A stretch of 64,000 nt of DNA. It comes from Vicia villosa. Its lineage: Eukaryota > Streptophyta > Magnoliopsida > Fabales > Fabaceae. A model generated the notes under the pieces. It worked only from the letters and a program-made list of their open reading frames with translations, made no database searches and was not told where the DNA came from. The translations under genes were made by a program, and so were the position numbers. Each line of letters begins with the position of its first letter. Position 1 is the first letter of the stretch. Shown one piece after another: positions 22,336-34,310 of this stretch. The stretch covers positions 144,890,798-144,954,797 of the forward strand of contig NC_081183.1 in NCBI RefSeq assembly GCF_029867415.1, read 5' to 3'.

Positions 22336-25300
22336 ATGGAATCTGAAATGAGCATCAAGAATCTCGAAGCACAGAATGCCCAAGTTCAAGTGGCAATTCT
22401 GGAACTGGCAAAGGGGCAACAAGAACTGAAAGCCCTGATAATCAAGAAGAAAAAGAAGCCCAAAGGATCTGTAGGCGTGAGTCACCTGAAAAGGAAGATC
22501 AAAATCCCAGTCAAAAAGTTCAAAAAGCCACCGATCCCTGAAACAGTCGGTGATGGTGAACCAGAAGACAATCAAAGCAACCAGGGTTCTGCTAAACCCT
22601 CTCTCTCTTCAAATGAAGAAAATGATCATTCTGGGGACGAACCGGATGATGAAAAATACCAACAGCTGGAAGACCGTATGAAAGCTATGGAGATACAAAA
22701 AATACCTGGCTTAGATTTCAATGATCTAGGGCTCATCTCGGATATTGTTATCCCTCCAAAATTCAAAGTTCCTGTCTTTGCAAAATATGATGGAGTTTCT
22801 TGCCCGAAACTACATCTGAGATCCTATGTGAGGAAGATACAACCTCATACAACAGATAACAAGTTGTGGATTCACTTCTTCCAAGAAAGTCTGTCGGGTA
22901 CACAACTCGAGTGGTACTACCAGCTGGAAAATACCAAGGTTCATACTTGGGAAGAATTAGCTGCTGCTTTTTACAAACAATACCAATACAATGCTGATCT
23001 TGCACCAACCCGTACTCAACTAAGGGGCATGTCTATGGGACCAAAAGAAAGTTTCAAAGGATATGCACAAAAGTGGAGAGATATGGCTGGAAGGGTTCAA
23101 CCACCCTTATCTGATCGCGAACTAGTCGACATGTTCATGGGCACCTTAACTGGCCCTTTCTATAGCCATTTGCTGGGAAGCTCATCATCAGGTTTCACTG
23201 ACCTGATACTGACCGGAGAACGTGTCGAAAGTGGCATTCAGAATGGAAAAATTCAAATAGGTTCCTCCTCTGGTACTACAAAAAGGCCCATCAGCGGGAG
23301 AAATGAGGTCAATGCAACGCAAATTCAGAAAAGTCGCAAAAGTGAGCAGCATCAATCTGTAGGGGCAGTTCTGATCTCCGCATCTGCACCTCCAAAAGAT
23401 CAACAGCCAAAATATACGCATCGACCAGATGCACCAAGAAGAAATTTCACCAAAATCAACATGCCAATTTCTCAGGCATTGCAGCACTTGCTAAAAGCAG
23501 ATCTGATCACATTAAAAGGTCCTCCAAAGAATGTCAACACTTCCTCTCCGAATTATCGCCCTGATGCAACATGTGCCTATCACTCAAACTGTCCAGGACA
23601 TGACGCAGATCACTGCTGGGCCCTGAAAAATAAAATACAAGATATGATAGATGCTGGTGAAATTGAGTTCGATCCTCCAGAAACTCCAAATGTCATCACA
23701 GCACCTATGCCAAAGCATGACAAAACTGTTAACGCTATCCTGGACACTGTTTACATCTATGATGTGAACGAATTATCAACTCCACTCTGCGAAGTCAAAG
23801 GAAAGCTAATCCGAGCTGGTTACTTTCCAGGGTGTGACCCCGACTGCTTTTACTGCTTCTGCCTGCCCAATGGTTGTGAAAATCTGAGGATGGGAATTCA
23901 AAAATGGATGGATCGCCGTATCATTATGTTTGAGAGGCTCCCTTCTATGGACGTGCTGTGCGAAGTCTTTGCAAACGGGATGAGAATAGAGGATGCCTCA
24001 GTGATCTCCAGCTTACCATTCAAAATCTCTGCCAAGGCTCCATTCAAAATTTCTGCTACACTCAAAGTGGCATCAGTAGTCATTGCTAGTCCAACTCCAT
24101 TTCCATACTCCTCAGACAAAGCTGTCCCATGGGGATATGACACTAATGTTTATGTTCATGGAGTTAAGCAGAGTACCTCGACTGAAGAGACCGCAAAGAT
24201 AACTACTCCAACTGTGGGTAATATTGTGGGTACCAGCAAGATCACGAGAAGTGGAAGAATCTTTTCACCAGAAATTTCTCCAAATGTTGCTGCTGGTCCA
24301 GTCCGAGTCCCAGTTCCTAATCAAAATGTCAACGCTCGAGGCAAAGAGCCACAAGTTGAACAAGTTCAAACCCCGGTGGAGATCACTGCTGAGGATCCGT
24401 CAAAGCAAGAAATGGAGGAAATATTGAAAATCATCTGCAAAAGTGATTACAATATTGTTGAGCAACTGGGGCACACTGCTTCAAAAATCTCAATGCTATC
24501 TCTGCTAAAATATTCAGAAGCTCATGCCAAAGCTCTGATGAAGTTCCTTAAAGCTGCGCATGTGCCTCAAGAGATCTCAGTCGACCAATTTGAGAATTGT
24601 GTTGCCAATCTAACCGTGAGCAATGGTCTCGGTTTCTCTGATGTGGATCTAACCCCTGCTGGAAAAAATCACAACAAAGCCTTACATATCTCCATTGAAT
24701 GTAATGGCACCACTCTATCTCATGTGCTAGTAGATAACGGTTCTTCTCTGAACGTGTTACCGAAAACAGTACTAGAAAAGCTTGAATTCGAAGGAATTGT
24801 GTTACAGCCAAGTGATGTTGTGGTAAGAGCCTTTGATGGGTCAACAAGAACGGTATACGGAAAAGTGAATCTCCCAATCAGAGTGGGTTCTCAGATCTTT
24901 GATTCTATCTTTTACGTAATGGAAATTCACCCAGCATACTCCTGTTTACTTGGACGTCCTTGGATACATGGGGCAAACGCTGTAACTTCTACCCTGCATC
25001 AGAAGTTAAAATATCCAGTAAAAGGAAAGATTGTCACAGTCTATGGCGAAGAGGAATATGTGGTTAGTCACCTAAGCAATTCCAAATATGTTGAGTTGGA
25101 GGACGAATTCATCGAAACTCCATGCCAATCATTTGAGGTGGTCTCCCCAGATGTCTCTACCACCAAGCATATTCCTGCTATTCCAACTACAACTATGGCT
25201 TCTCTCAAAGATGCCAAAGCCATGATTAAACTGGGTGATTGCACAGTATGGGGACAGCTTCCCGATATACCCTACAAGTCTGACAAGCTAGGTCTGGGCT

Positions 25301-26108
25301 ATGATAGTGAAAATCAAAAGAATGATCAAAGTCCTCGTTCTAGAGGATTAATGTCACACTTCGTCAGCCAAGAAGTAAACGCTATTGAAGATGAAGGAGT
25401 GTTCTTGAACCATATCATTCAGCCATATCCAGATGAGATTCCACCCATTTCCATGGGAATGTGGGATGCTGTGGGAGAACCAAACGGCGGGTATAATTAT
25501 TAGTATGCCGCACCTCAGAATTCTTATATTGCTATGGAAGACCTTACCCCGACTGGATGGGGTGATCAAATTGAAAATGACGAAAGTTTCACAAGTCCTG
25601 TCACTGAGCAATATCAAAATCCACCCAAAGAAGTATGGGACACGCTAGGAGAACCCAGCGGCAAATATGACTATATGGTGAAATACTCCGCTCCTCCGAG
25701 CTCTCAAATTGCTATGAAGGACATTATCCCAACTGGATGGGATGAACATTACGATGACAATTTCGCTTTCGAAGAAGCCAGGGAAATACCAAATAACGAG
25801 GGTTGCTTTCTGTCAGCATACACTCCTCATCAGGATGCACAAGTCTCTATTTAAAACATCATCCCGACTGCATGGGACGGCCTTATCGAGCATCTCGCTC
25901 AGCCAACAGAGATATCTCAGCCTGGGCTCTCGTATCCAGCAGAATATATCCCTTATCCCGAAGGATCACCGGCTCATTTTCCCACTAATGAAATCAATGT
26001 TGTGGAAGATAAAGAAAACAACTGCAACTGGAACAGCTGGGTACCCCCTGCTCACAACAGTGGATTGAACAACTGGAAAGCTGAGGATGTGATCTCCTTT
26101 GACCAGGA
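22336..26108 (+). pseudogene. Ogre gag-protease exon, two in-frame stops
   Basis: Start chosen at MESEMSIKNLEAQ (22336), which opens a coiled coil matched by the Gag of the antisense element. A Retrotrans_gag-like capsid domain follows (about 22795-23250, with LEWYYQL and YNADLAPTRTQL). One C-x2-H-x5-H-x4-C module is at 23572-23616 and a Cys-rich patch at about 23836-23880. The aspartic protease has D-N-G-S at 24733-24744 (Asn where most have Ser/Thr, as is common in Ogre) and a second half ending LLGRPW at about 24940. A G-patch-like KLGLGY is near 25290. A tail of degenerate 80-residue repeats (TGW/TAW-D) follows. Stops are TAG at 25501 and TAA at 25852; after each the same frame resumes and runs to the splice donor GA|GTAAAT. 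The last 150 bases are still well preserved. Confidence 0.92.
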
Positions 26109-26232
26109 GTAAATGCCATTTCCTGTTCTCTTTGTGTATCTTGTGCAAAGATAAAAATGGTTCCTGAACAATCGAACCATGAGCTTGAAAAGCCGTGTGC
26201 CTTAGCACACTGGTCCTTCTATAAGGGCTTAT

Positions 26233-26237
26233 CATAT
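26233..26237. repeat. Target-site duplication of the antisense element (CATAT)
   Basis: CATAT lies directly before TGTAATACGG at 26238 and is repeated at 39451-39455, right after GGGGTATGACA. Confidence 0.93.
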
Positions 26238-29200
26238 TGTAATACGGTGAACTGACTTTTTATTAATCGGAATGTCGCGGTAAGCAAGAGTCGCCACCGA
26301 CTTTTATTTTATCCAAACAATATTCGGAAAGGCAAAAAGAAACAGAAAAAAAACCTTTTAAAGAAATCTGAGTTCGGGGGGTAATTTATGCAAAGGGAAG
26401 GTGTAAGGCACCCTTTGCATCCATGGTTTTCCATGGGCTCTTAATTGCTTTGCTTGCTCGTTTGTTTAGAAAATGTAGATGAAAGAGATAGGGACGCGTT
26501 GCCCTTTTGAAAAATTATGAGAAAGAATATAATGAAAGTTTGAGCATTGCAAGGCAATTAGGGGCAATTACCTTAAACTCAGATGATAAGTCTCTTTTTA
26601 GCCTTTCAGAATGAAAGGGTCTATCCTTTCCATAAGAGGGCAGGAAGCCTTTCGTTTGGAGGTTGAAGGGTCGTCGAAGCATCCTTTGCCATAAGACTGT
26701 CCCATGCCATAGAAGGGCAGGTAATCTAAGGCAAGGATCAGAATAAGCCATTTTTCGTTAGGCAACCAGAAGATACCTCAGCCTTTTTCCGTAGGCAACT
26801 TCCGAGGGTCGAGGTCATTTGTGTATCGAAGGCAGCATCATTTAGGGTCGTGACCTTTCTATCGAGGCAACATGGCTGAGGTATCCTCATATTCGAGGGA
26901 CATGGCTGAGGTATCCTCGTATTCGAGGGACTTAGCTTATTCTGCAAAAACACAAGGCAACAGGCAACAAGGCAACAGGCAACAAGGCAACAGAGAGGTT
27001 ACCCAAAAGCGTGCGTGTGTGCACCAATCACGTGATTATATTCAATTATATTATCTTGTAAATTAGCGATTCTAAATTCAATTCATGGTTGCCACTCCCT
27101 ATTTTACTAACCACGCAGATAATATAAGGCAAGAAACAGTAATATGGGGGAGGGAAATTGTAACCAGCGGATCCCTTAATAGGGTTTGACATAAGTAATA
27201 ATAAACAAAGAAAAATACCAAGGTTAGGGTTTTAGGGTTACCAAAAACGTAGCTTCGGCGGTCATCAAACCCTGAAAATTGAAAAGGAAGAATAAACAGA
27301 AGAGGGTGAGTGTATGGCTAATTCAGTGAGAATTAAAGTTAACCCTAACTTAATAAAAAATGTCAAAGAGAAATTAAATATGAATAAGAACTTAGCTTCG
27401 CATTTGATCTGATAGGGTTAGTAGTCGGGAGAGATCTCAGGGTTAACCCTGAAAAAGGCAAAGGCAAAAAGAAGGAGTGAGTGCAAAAAGAGTCATTGAA
27501 TTTCGAGGTTAACCCTAATTTGATGAAAAGCAAAAATTAAAAGTAAAATATTATTTAAATAAAAAAAAGGATTAGGACTTAGCTTTTCGATTGCCAGGGT
27601 GCGTAGTCGGAATGCATTTGAAAACAACCCTGAAAAGGCACAGAAAAAGAAATATATTTAGTGTAGGTGCGATCTTCGGAAACCCCGACTAGGGTACAAG
27701 TTAGCCATAGTTAATAGAATACAAATAAATTACTAATTGTTGGTTTTCAACCCAATTAATTAAATCGGTGAAAATCGAGTTTCAATTAAATTACCTAATC
27801 CTAATGTATATTTTAATCAATTGATAAAAATTAATTAACAAATAAAGCAAATGATATAAATAAATTAAATTGATTTTAAACATTTAGAATAAAATTATTT
27901 AATAATAATAGTATTAATAATAATAATAATAATAAAATAAATATATTTTTATTATATATATAATAAAATAAAAAAAATAAAAAAGTTAAAAAAAACAAGT
28001 TTGTTTGTTTTCTAAAAAAAAACTTTTAACAAATTATTTAATAAAATAAATTAAAAGACTTAGCTAATGATTCAGTGTGTTGAGCCTGTGAGAGACTATG
28101 GTATGTCTGCAGTCTTGCGGACGTTGGATCTGAGCTTGGCTTAATCTGATGGCTTCCAGTAGTCGATCGCTGAGGGTGCATGATAAGCTTAGGCGAGTGC
28201 GTGGGTACTGAATCTGTCTGCAAGGTTTAAACAGGAAATTGAACAAAAATAATACAGGGAGAAAGGGTTCGAACCCGTGCCCTTGCCCATTGAACCTTTG
28301 GACGCTTCCTCTTACCGCTGCGCTGTTTTTCATTTGTTGATAATTAGACAACCAATATATAATATATTAAAAGAACTTATCCAAGCATTTGAAACAGAAT
28401 TCGCGCGCCTAAAGCTTCTTCATCCTCGTTCCCAGACTCAGTTTCAAACCAGGCTTTTACCTACAGACCTCGCGCGTAGCCATAAGTCTTGGCCATCAGA
28501 ACCTGCAAATCAATAGCAATAAACGCAATCGAATGGTCCCTACCTATCATAGATCATCTCACGAATCCATTAGGCTTGGTAATTTAACCAAAAATCGCTC
28601 TTAACCGAAATCCCCCTTTTTATGGAATATGAACCCTAATCATGGTGGATTCACCAATCAGCAGCAAAACTCAAATTAAACAAAACAGGTAGTCCACAAA
28701 CAAGATTATAAACAATAATAAACATTCAAAATTGATTTATGATGCACATATGAATGAATTTTGACTTGAAATTTTGTGAGACAAACCGTGACTTTACAAG
28801 ATGATCTCCAGCGTATTTTAGTCGATGATGAAGACTGGATTACACTCAGAAAACTCCAGAGAATCGACTTAGGTGCTTTGTTTGGTGTAAATCGAACCAA
28901 GTCTTTGCCTTCTATCCTTCTCTGTTTCACGATATTTGCAAGCTGTTGATAGGGTTCTGCAGTCTCAAAAATTTCGTCCCCGAGGTCTGGAAATCTTTGC
29001 TATATATAATGACTCAACTTAGGTTAACAATTATAGGGTGAATCTTGGTTAATTGGAGATTTGATTCTTGATTGATCCATGATTACAAATATTTCCAATT
29101 TTGCTTAATTTGCTCATTCTATTAACCATCTCAATCTTCACGATTCTGAATCAGTAATAAGGAATTTTGGATAATTAAATCTGATTGGGAATTAAAGCCA

Positions 29201-30162
29201 TATAAAATCTCCCATCTCTCCTTCAATTATTTTGATTTAAATGGTTTTTAAATGAATAAAAATTCACTAAAAAAATAATAAAAACCAATTAATTATGGGA
29301 TTGGGCTTGGACCCTCTTAGTGACTTAGGGAACAAGTTTGGATCATAAAATAATGGGCTCCATTACAAAAAGATTCATTTTGGAGCCTTTTATTTCACAT
29401 TTTTTCCTCACAAATCGTCCAACTTTGACAAGGTCTATCTCCCTCAATTTTTGAGGTATGGAGGTGTTCTAGGACTTTTTAGAAACCTTAGAGAGTCCTC
29501 TAACCAGTGTCTTTGGTCTCATATCAAAATCATTTTCCATGCTCCTTGTGTATCCTTTTGAAAAAAATGACTTTTTGTTGACCTTTGAAAAGGACCTATA
29601 ATGTTTTGGTCCATATCTCTCAAATGAAGCATTTTTAGACTTGGCATGTGAGACACAATTTTGTAGAGAATCAAATTTCCTTTAATTTATGACGTTCCAT
29701 GTGAGAGTTATGGCTGGTCAAAGTTCAGTTGACTTTTCCTGTACAAAACCCTAATTTAGAAACTTTTTGATTTGTTGATTTTTGATCTTTCCTTGATGAA
29801 CCATGATCAATTCTTGATCAAATGGTGAATGATACTTCAATATGAGGATCTTGACAAAAATCCAGGAGTTTTGACTTTATTTTGACCATAGTTGACTTTT
29901 TAGGTCAACAAGTCGACTGTTGACTTTCTGAACTTTTGAATGACCAGAGCTTTGAGATAGGTATTGATACTTGTCATGGAGATAGTGTGAGATGTATTGA
30001 GCCATATGAGATGTCTTGGAGTCATTGATTCACTGATTTTCCTTTGAATAAGTCAAAACCTAGTTTCAGAGCCTTGTATAGGAGAGTGTGTCTATGAGCT
30101 TTTGCATATGGACTTGAAGCTTGAATAAGAGAAATACTGTGGGCAAATTTTGGGGTATGACA
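26238..30162 (-). mobile_element. 3' LTR of the antisense element
   Basis: Matches 35528-39450. On the minus strand it begins TGTCATACCCCAAAATTTG at 30162. A TATATATA core lies near 28999-29009, about 1.15 kb into the LTR, and could serve as the promoter. A run of short CAACAGG/CAACAAGG words is at 26945-26995. An AT-rich core spans 27720-28060. Confidence 0.95.
28257..28330 (-). other. tRNA-like segment inside the LTR
   Basis: On the minus strand an A-box-like CAGCGCAGCGG is followed 50 bases later by a perfect B-box-like GGTTCGAACC with flanking pairing bases (AAGGGTTCGAACCC). I see no full cloverleaf, so this is not called a tRNA gene. The same segment is in the other LTR (37548-37618), and a better-preserved relative is at 51043-51112. 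Confidence 0.6.
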
Positions 30163-30175
30163 GCTGCCTCTGTTC
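30163..30175 (-). promoter_or_regulatory. Polypurine tract of the antisense element
   Basis: On the minus strand GAACAGAGGCAGC directly precedes the LTR start. It is less pure than the Ogre tract (AATAGGGGCAAC) but sits in the same place. Confidence 0.7.
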
Positions 30176-30384
30176 AATTATCTTAAACCTGAAGATGTAG
30201 AGTGGTTTGTGTGCCAGTCGGTATCTGAAGGTGGAAGATGATTGAACACAAGAATACCAAGAAATTTGCCCTATTTGAAGTAGGGACTTTTGTCGGAGAT
30301 GGGCTTGTAGATGCCATCTGGTAGTTGTTAGAGTGTAGATGGTTACGCAATTTCTGCTTTTGCTGTCTTCCCTCTTTTGAATGT

Positions 30385-30955
30385 TGAGGAACCGTCAAAG
30401 GTATCGACTCAAATCTGTGTTGGGTTATTTAAGGAACCGTCAAAGGGATCGACTTAAATTCGAAGCATATTGTTGAGGCACCGTCAAAGGTATCGACTCA
30501 GATATGCGGATAGATTGTATAAGGAACCGTCCAAGGTGTCGACTTATATCTGAAGTATGTCGTTAAGGAACCGTCAAAGGTGTCGACTTAACTCTTGATG
30601 CGGGTTGTTAAGGAACCGTCAAAGGTATCGACTTAACTCTGAAGCATATCATTGAGGCACCGTCAAAGGTATCGACTCAGATATGTAGATAGATTGTATA
30701 AGGAACCGTCAAAGGTGTCGACTTATATCTGAAGCATATCATTGAGGCACCGTCAAAGGTATCGACTCAGATATGTAGATAGATTGTATAAGGAACCGTC
30801 AAAGGTGTCGACTTATATCTGAAGTGTGTCGTTAAGGAACCGTCAAAGGTGTCGACTTAACTCTTGATATATTAAGGAACCGTCAAAGGTATCGACTTAA
30901 TACTTGAAAATAGATTGTTAAGGAACCGTCAAAGGTGTCGACTTAACTCTTGTAA
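30385..30955 (-). repeat. Tandem repeat with GACGGTTCC core, about 13 copies
   Basis: On the plus strand the phrase GGAACCGTCAAAGGTATCGA recurs about 13 times with spacing of roughly 38-47 bases. Read in element orientation each unit contains GATACCTTTGACGGTTCC. The Ogre 3' UTR has GATACCTCAGACGGTTCC repeated at the same place relative to its LTR (44380-44700), so the arrays look homologous. Confidence 0.9.
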
Positions 30956-33122
30956 ATGGAGATAGTGGTATCCTGAAAAGTAGAGGTTAGTTTTCTTTAT
31001 GCCATGTCATGATGCATGCAATGTGTTTGTGTGACGGGATTCTCAAAATAAATGAGGACCTCGTATGTTATGTATGCAATTGTCGCGCTGTTTGATGTAT
31101 TATGTATGAACGTGTATGCAATTGTATGAATATGTTTATGACATATGATTCATGTTGTCTTCTTTGAAGATGTTCAGCTGGGGATTTACGGTTTCTGCTT
31201 GGGGATGATCAGTAATTTGATGTACCCTGATTTAGAGATATAAATGGACCATGTTGAAGAAGAGCAACTTGTTGGAGAAATAATAGTGTCGAAGATGTAA
31301 ACTCTGTTGGGGAGTCATGTCTTTGTCGGGACGAGCACATTTGAAGATATCTTCTTAATGATTACTCTGAGGGGATATGATCTTCTGGCTCTGTGGGGAG
31401 ATGTGGGTGTCTTGAAAGTTGCCCCCAGTATCATAGTAACTCACTACTTGATTCAGGACACGCCACTGAGTATTGATCGAAATGTTGAACTGGACTTGCA
31501 TAGATTTGCCCCAGTTAACAGGAACTTTGGAAAGATTCGCCTCACGAGGTCTTTGTGAGATGTACACTATGGGCAATATGCCCCCAGTAATCATAGGCTC
31601 ATGACAATGTCTCGCGTTGATTGGGGAGTAGCTTTAGATATGCTTGGATGCATGCCTCTGATTGTTCGACCATCCATGAGAGAGTCTCGGAATCTCGACT
31701 TGATTGCCTCAGATTGATTGGGCCAAACGCGTCATGCCCCTTGTATACGTAAGAGACATGGCTTCTTGGAGTAATTTTGTTTTGTCGGGATAACTTTCAG
31801 TCATTAGTTGTACTCTGTGCAAGTTCTTTCTGATGCTAACATTTGAAATTATGTAGCAGGATATGTTTAATAATGTATTCGTGAGATGCAATGCATACGT
31901 TTGTCTCGAGTTTTTTGAAAAAACATTAAAACCAAAGATGTATAAGCGTGATATTTGTAAAAACATGCTATTTGTAACAATGTGATGTTTGTAAGAATGA
32001 AATACCAACTCAGCATGTTTGGTAAACCTTAAGGAGTCAGGATACCTTTGTGGTGACAGTATGCTCTCGAGCTAACCATGCTTCAATTAGGACTTTCAAG
32101 GGTTGTAACGTGGCTTGGTTCACGGTTTAAGAAACAAAGGATAATGGCTCAAAATTTGATTGTACCCACCCCTCTTCGTGATGATCTTCAGTCCTAAGCT
32201 CAGTCAACTCAACTTATGCATTCAGGTTCCAAGAGACTTTTGGATTTGCGCTTTTGATAACGATGATGGTTCGTAAGCTGAGAGAACTTTTGAGATGGCA
32301 GTCACTTCTTCCTTTTGGTAGTCACAACTTTGAGTTGTTCAAGAATTTATTGACTTCTTTTTTCATCTTTTTGATATCCCTAACTTTTGCCTGAACTGTC
32401 TCTTTTGAGCTTACAGTCAGCGGGACGCCTTGATTTTTGCCTAAGTCTTCTTTTTGATTTTTGACTTAGCAGGCTTTTCTTTGTATATATGTTTTTTCCA
32501 TTTTTTTTTTCTTTTGAAAGATATTGACTGCCTTGTTTGATGATTGATGAACCGTCATTGTCTTTTGGTTGACATCTCCAACACTTCTTTGATGTGTGCG
32601 GATGAACGCTTGTGATTGAAACCTTTGTTGAAAGGTGTACTAAATGATTCTCTTAAAATAGAATGCATAGCCAAATTAACTGAGAACTACCCTGCCCCAG
32701 GTTATAATCAAAGGTTTTAATTAGTACGAGAAAGAAAACTTCTACTTCTTAGGCTCAAAGGGGTTAACGAGGGATTAACATCCTTATATCTCCACTGTTT
32801 AGGAATTGAAACAATGCCTGTATATCATCAGCATAGTCTGTTCAAAAGCATACTATATGAGGTTGCGGTATAGTTCTCGTCATCCTCCCTTAAAAGGCTT
32901 ACAGCTTAGCAGTAGTTGAGTATCACAAAACATATGCAGAGTAACGACATAATTTAAAAAGAGTGATAGCGAAATAATTTATTCAAGACAAACATATGTA
33001 ATGCACTGAAGATGATTATTAAAACAAATAATGTCTATCATAATTGGAGTGTTTAAACAAACAGAATAGAAATTGCAAATGAAAGTAAATCTAATGATCT
33101 AAAAAGTTCATCCTTCTAGGTA
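30956..33122 (-). other. Non-coding interior of the antisense element
   Basis: No frame worth calling. Segment 32050-32860 shares phrases with the nested plus-strand element at 12240-13090 in the same element orientation. Examples are the block around GTTAACCCCTTTGAGCC and the CATCACGAAG block. This suggests a common ancestor interior that replaced or outlived the pol region. Confidence 0.6.
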
Positions 33123-34310
33123 TTAATCAATCTTTTTGTGATTAGGCATAGGAGTAGTGATCACCACAGGAGTCTTGGGATGATAGAATTCAATTTCACC
33201 AGCATCGATCATGTCTTGAATCTTATTCTTCAATGGCCAACAATCATTCGTATCATGCCCAGGGCTATTGGAGTGATATGCGCACCTCGCATTGGGCTTG
33301 TAGCTAGGGGCGGAAGTGTTAGGCTTTACAGGAGGATCCCTTAAAGTAATCAAGTTCTCTCTCAGCAAATGTTGTAATGCCTGAGCCAGCGACATGTTGA
33401 TCTTTGTAAACTGACGTTTAGATGTATCTGACTTGCGTCTTTGTTGCGGAGCTAGTGTAGAGGTCAGAACTGTCCCCATAGATTGGTTATGTTCATCTTG
33501 ATCTTTCTGGTCGTACACAGTGTGAGGTTTCTCAGGAGAGTGGCAGTCAATGGTCTTGTCATCGATTAAGTCTTGGATCTTATTCTTCAGTGTCCAACAG
33601 TTATTAGTGTCATGTCCAGGACTATCAGAGTGATACGCACACCTTGCATTAGGATTATAACGAGAAGAGGAGGTACTAGGATTCCTCGGAGGATCCTTCA
33701 AAGTGATTAGCCCTTTCTTCAGCAATTGTTGCAATGCTTCGGCCAGAGTCATATTGATCTTTGCGAATTGGCGCTTAGGTGTATCTGACTTGTGTCTTTG
33801 TTGTTGAACTGGTGTAGAGATTAGAATTGTCCCCACAGATTGGTTGGGTTCATTGTGACCTTTCCGATTGTACCCAGTATTGGCCATATGAGGTTTCTCA
33901 GGTGAATTGAAGTCAATGATCTTGCAATCAATGAGGTCTTGGATCATGTGCTTCAACGGTCCACAATCCTCTGTATCATGACCAGGACTGTTTGAATGAT
34001 AAGCACATCTTGCATGGTACTCGTACCCAGGAGCGGGATTAGCAGGAAGTGAATATGGAGGCAATAGAGTTATCAAGTTCTGATTGAGCAGTTGTTGCAG
34101 AGCTTGAGACAGCGGCATATGTAATGGAGTAAATGACCGCTTAGGCTTGGATCTCTGATTATCTTGACCACCTTGATACTTATATTGATTCTTCTCCTTC
34201 TCGATCAGAAGTGCCTTCAATTCTTCTTGCCCCTTGGCCAAGTGAAAGATTACTTTTTGGAACTGGTTATTCTGAGCTTGAAGATTTTTGACACATTGTT
34301 CGAGATCCAT
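33123..34310 (-). CDS. Gag-like protein with coiled coil and three CHHC modules
   Basis: A complete 395-residue frame. Residues 1-40 (MDLEQCVKNLQAQ..) match the N-terminal coiled coil of the Ogre Gag in this window. Three tandem modules of about 120 residues follow. Each has the order MPLSQALQ-like helix, LITL-x-x-PP, C-x2-H-x5-H-x4-C, then helix LK-x-x-IQDLID. Metal ligands are C102/H105/H111/C116, C224/H227/H233/C238 and C343/H346/H352/C357, all intact. The Ogre Gag has one such module plus a capsid domain; here the capsid domain is absent and the module has multiplied. The open frame in an element without enzymes suggests selection or recent origin. RNA binding is inferred from family resemblance. 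The Met used is the one that opens the coiled coil. Confidence 0.85.
   Translation of the reverse strand: MDLEQCVKNLQAQNNQFQKVIFHLAKGQEELKALLIEKEKNQYKYQGGQDNQRSKPKRSFTPLHMPLSQALQQLLNQNLITLLPPYSLPANPAPGYEYHARCAYHSNSPGHDTEDCGPLKHMIQDLIDCKIIDFNSPEKPHMANTGYNRKGHNEPNQSVGTILISTPVQQQRHKSDTPKRQFAKINMTLAEALQQLLKKGLITLKDPPRNPSTSSSRYNPNARCAYHSDSPGHDTNNCWTLKNKIQDLIDDKTIDCHSPEKPHTVYDQKDQDEHNQSMGTVLTSTLAPQQRRKSDTSKRQFTKINMSLAQALQHLLRENLITLRDPPVKPNTSAPSYKPNARCAYHSNSPGHDTNDCWPLKNKIQDMIDAGEIEFYHPKTPVVITTPMPNHKKID

Noticed and set aside
23188..23487. 99-codon minus-strand frame
   Set aside because: Antisense shadow of gag.
24548..24877. 109-codon minus-strand frame
   Set aside because: Antisense shadow of the protease region.
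28257..28330. A true tRNA gene
   Set aside because: Only box motifs are present; no paired acceptor stem or clear anticodon arm can be drawn by eye.
28064..28351. 95-codon minus-strand frame, repeated at 37352-37639
   Set aside because: Lies in the LTRs over the tRNA-like segment; identical only because the LTRs are.
30385..30955. Possible CRISPR array (regular repeats)
   Set aside because: Eukaryotic context, repeats imperfect, spacers not unique and no cas genes; it is a retrotransposon 3'-UTR tandem repeat. The same holds for 14385-15255.
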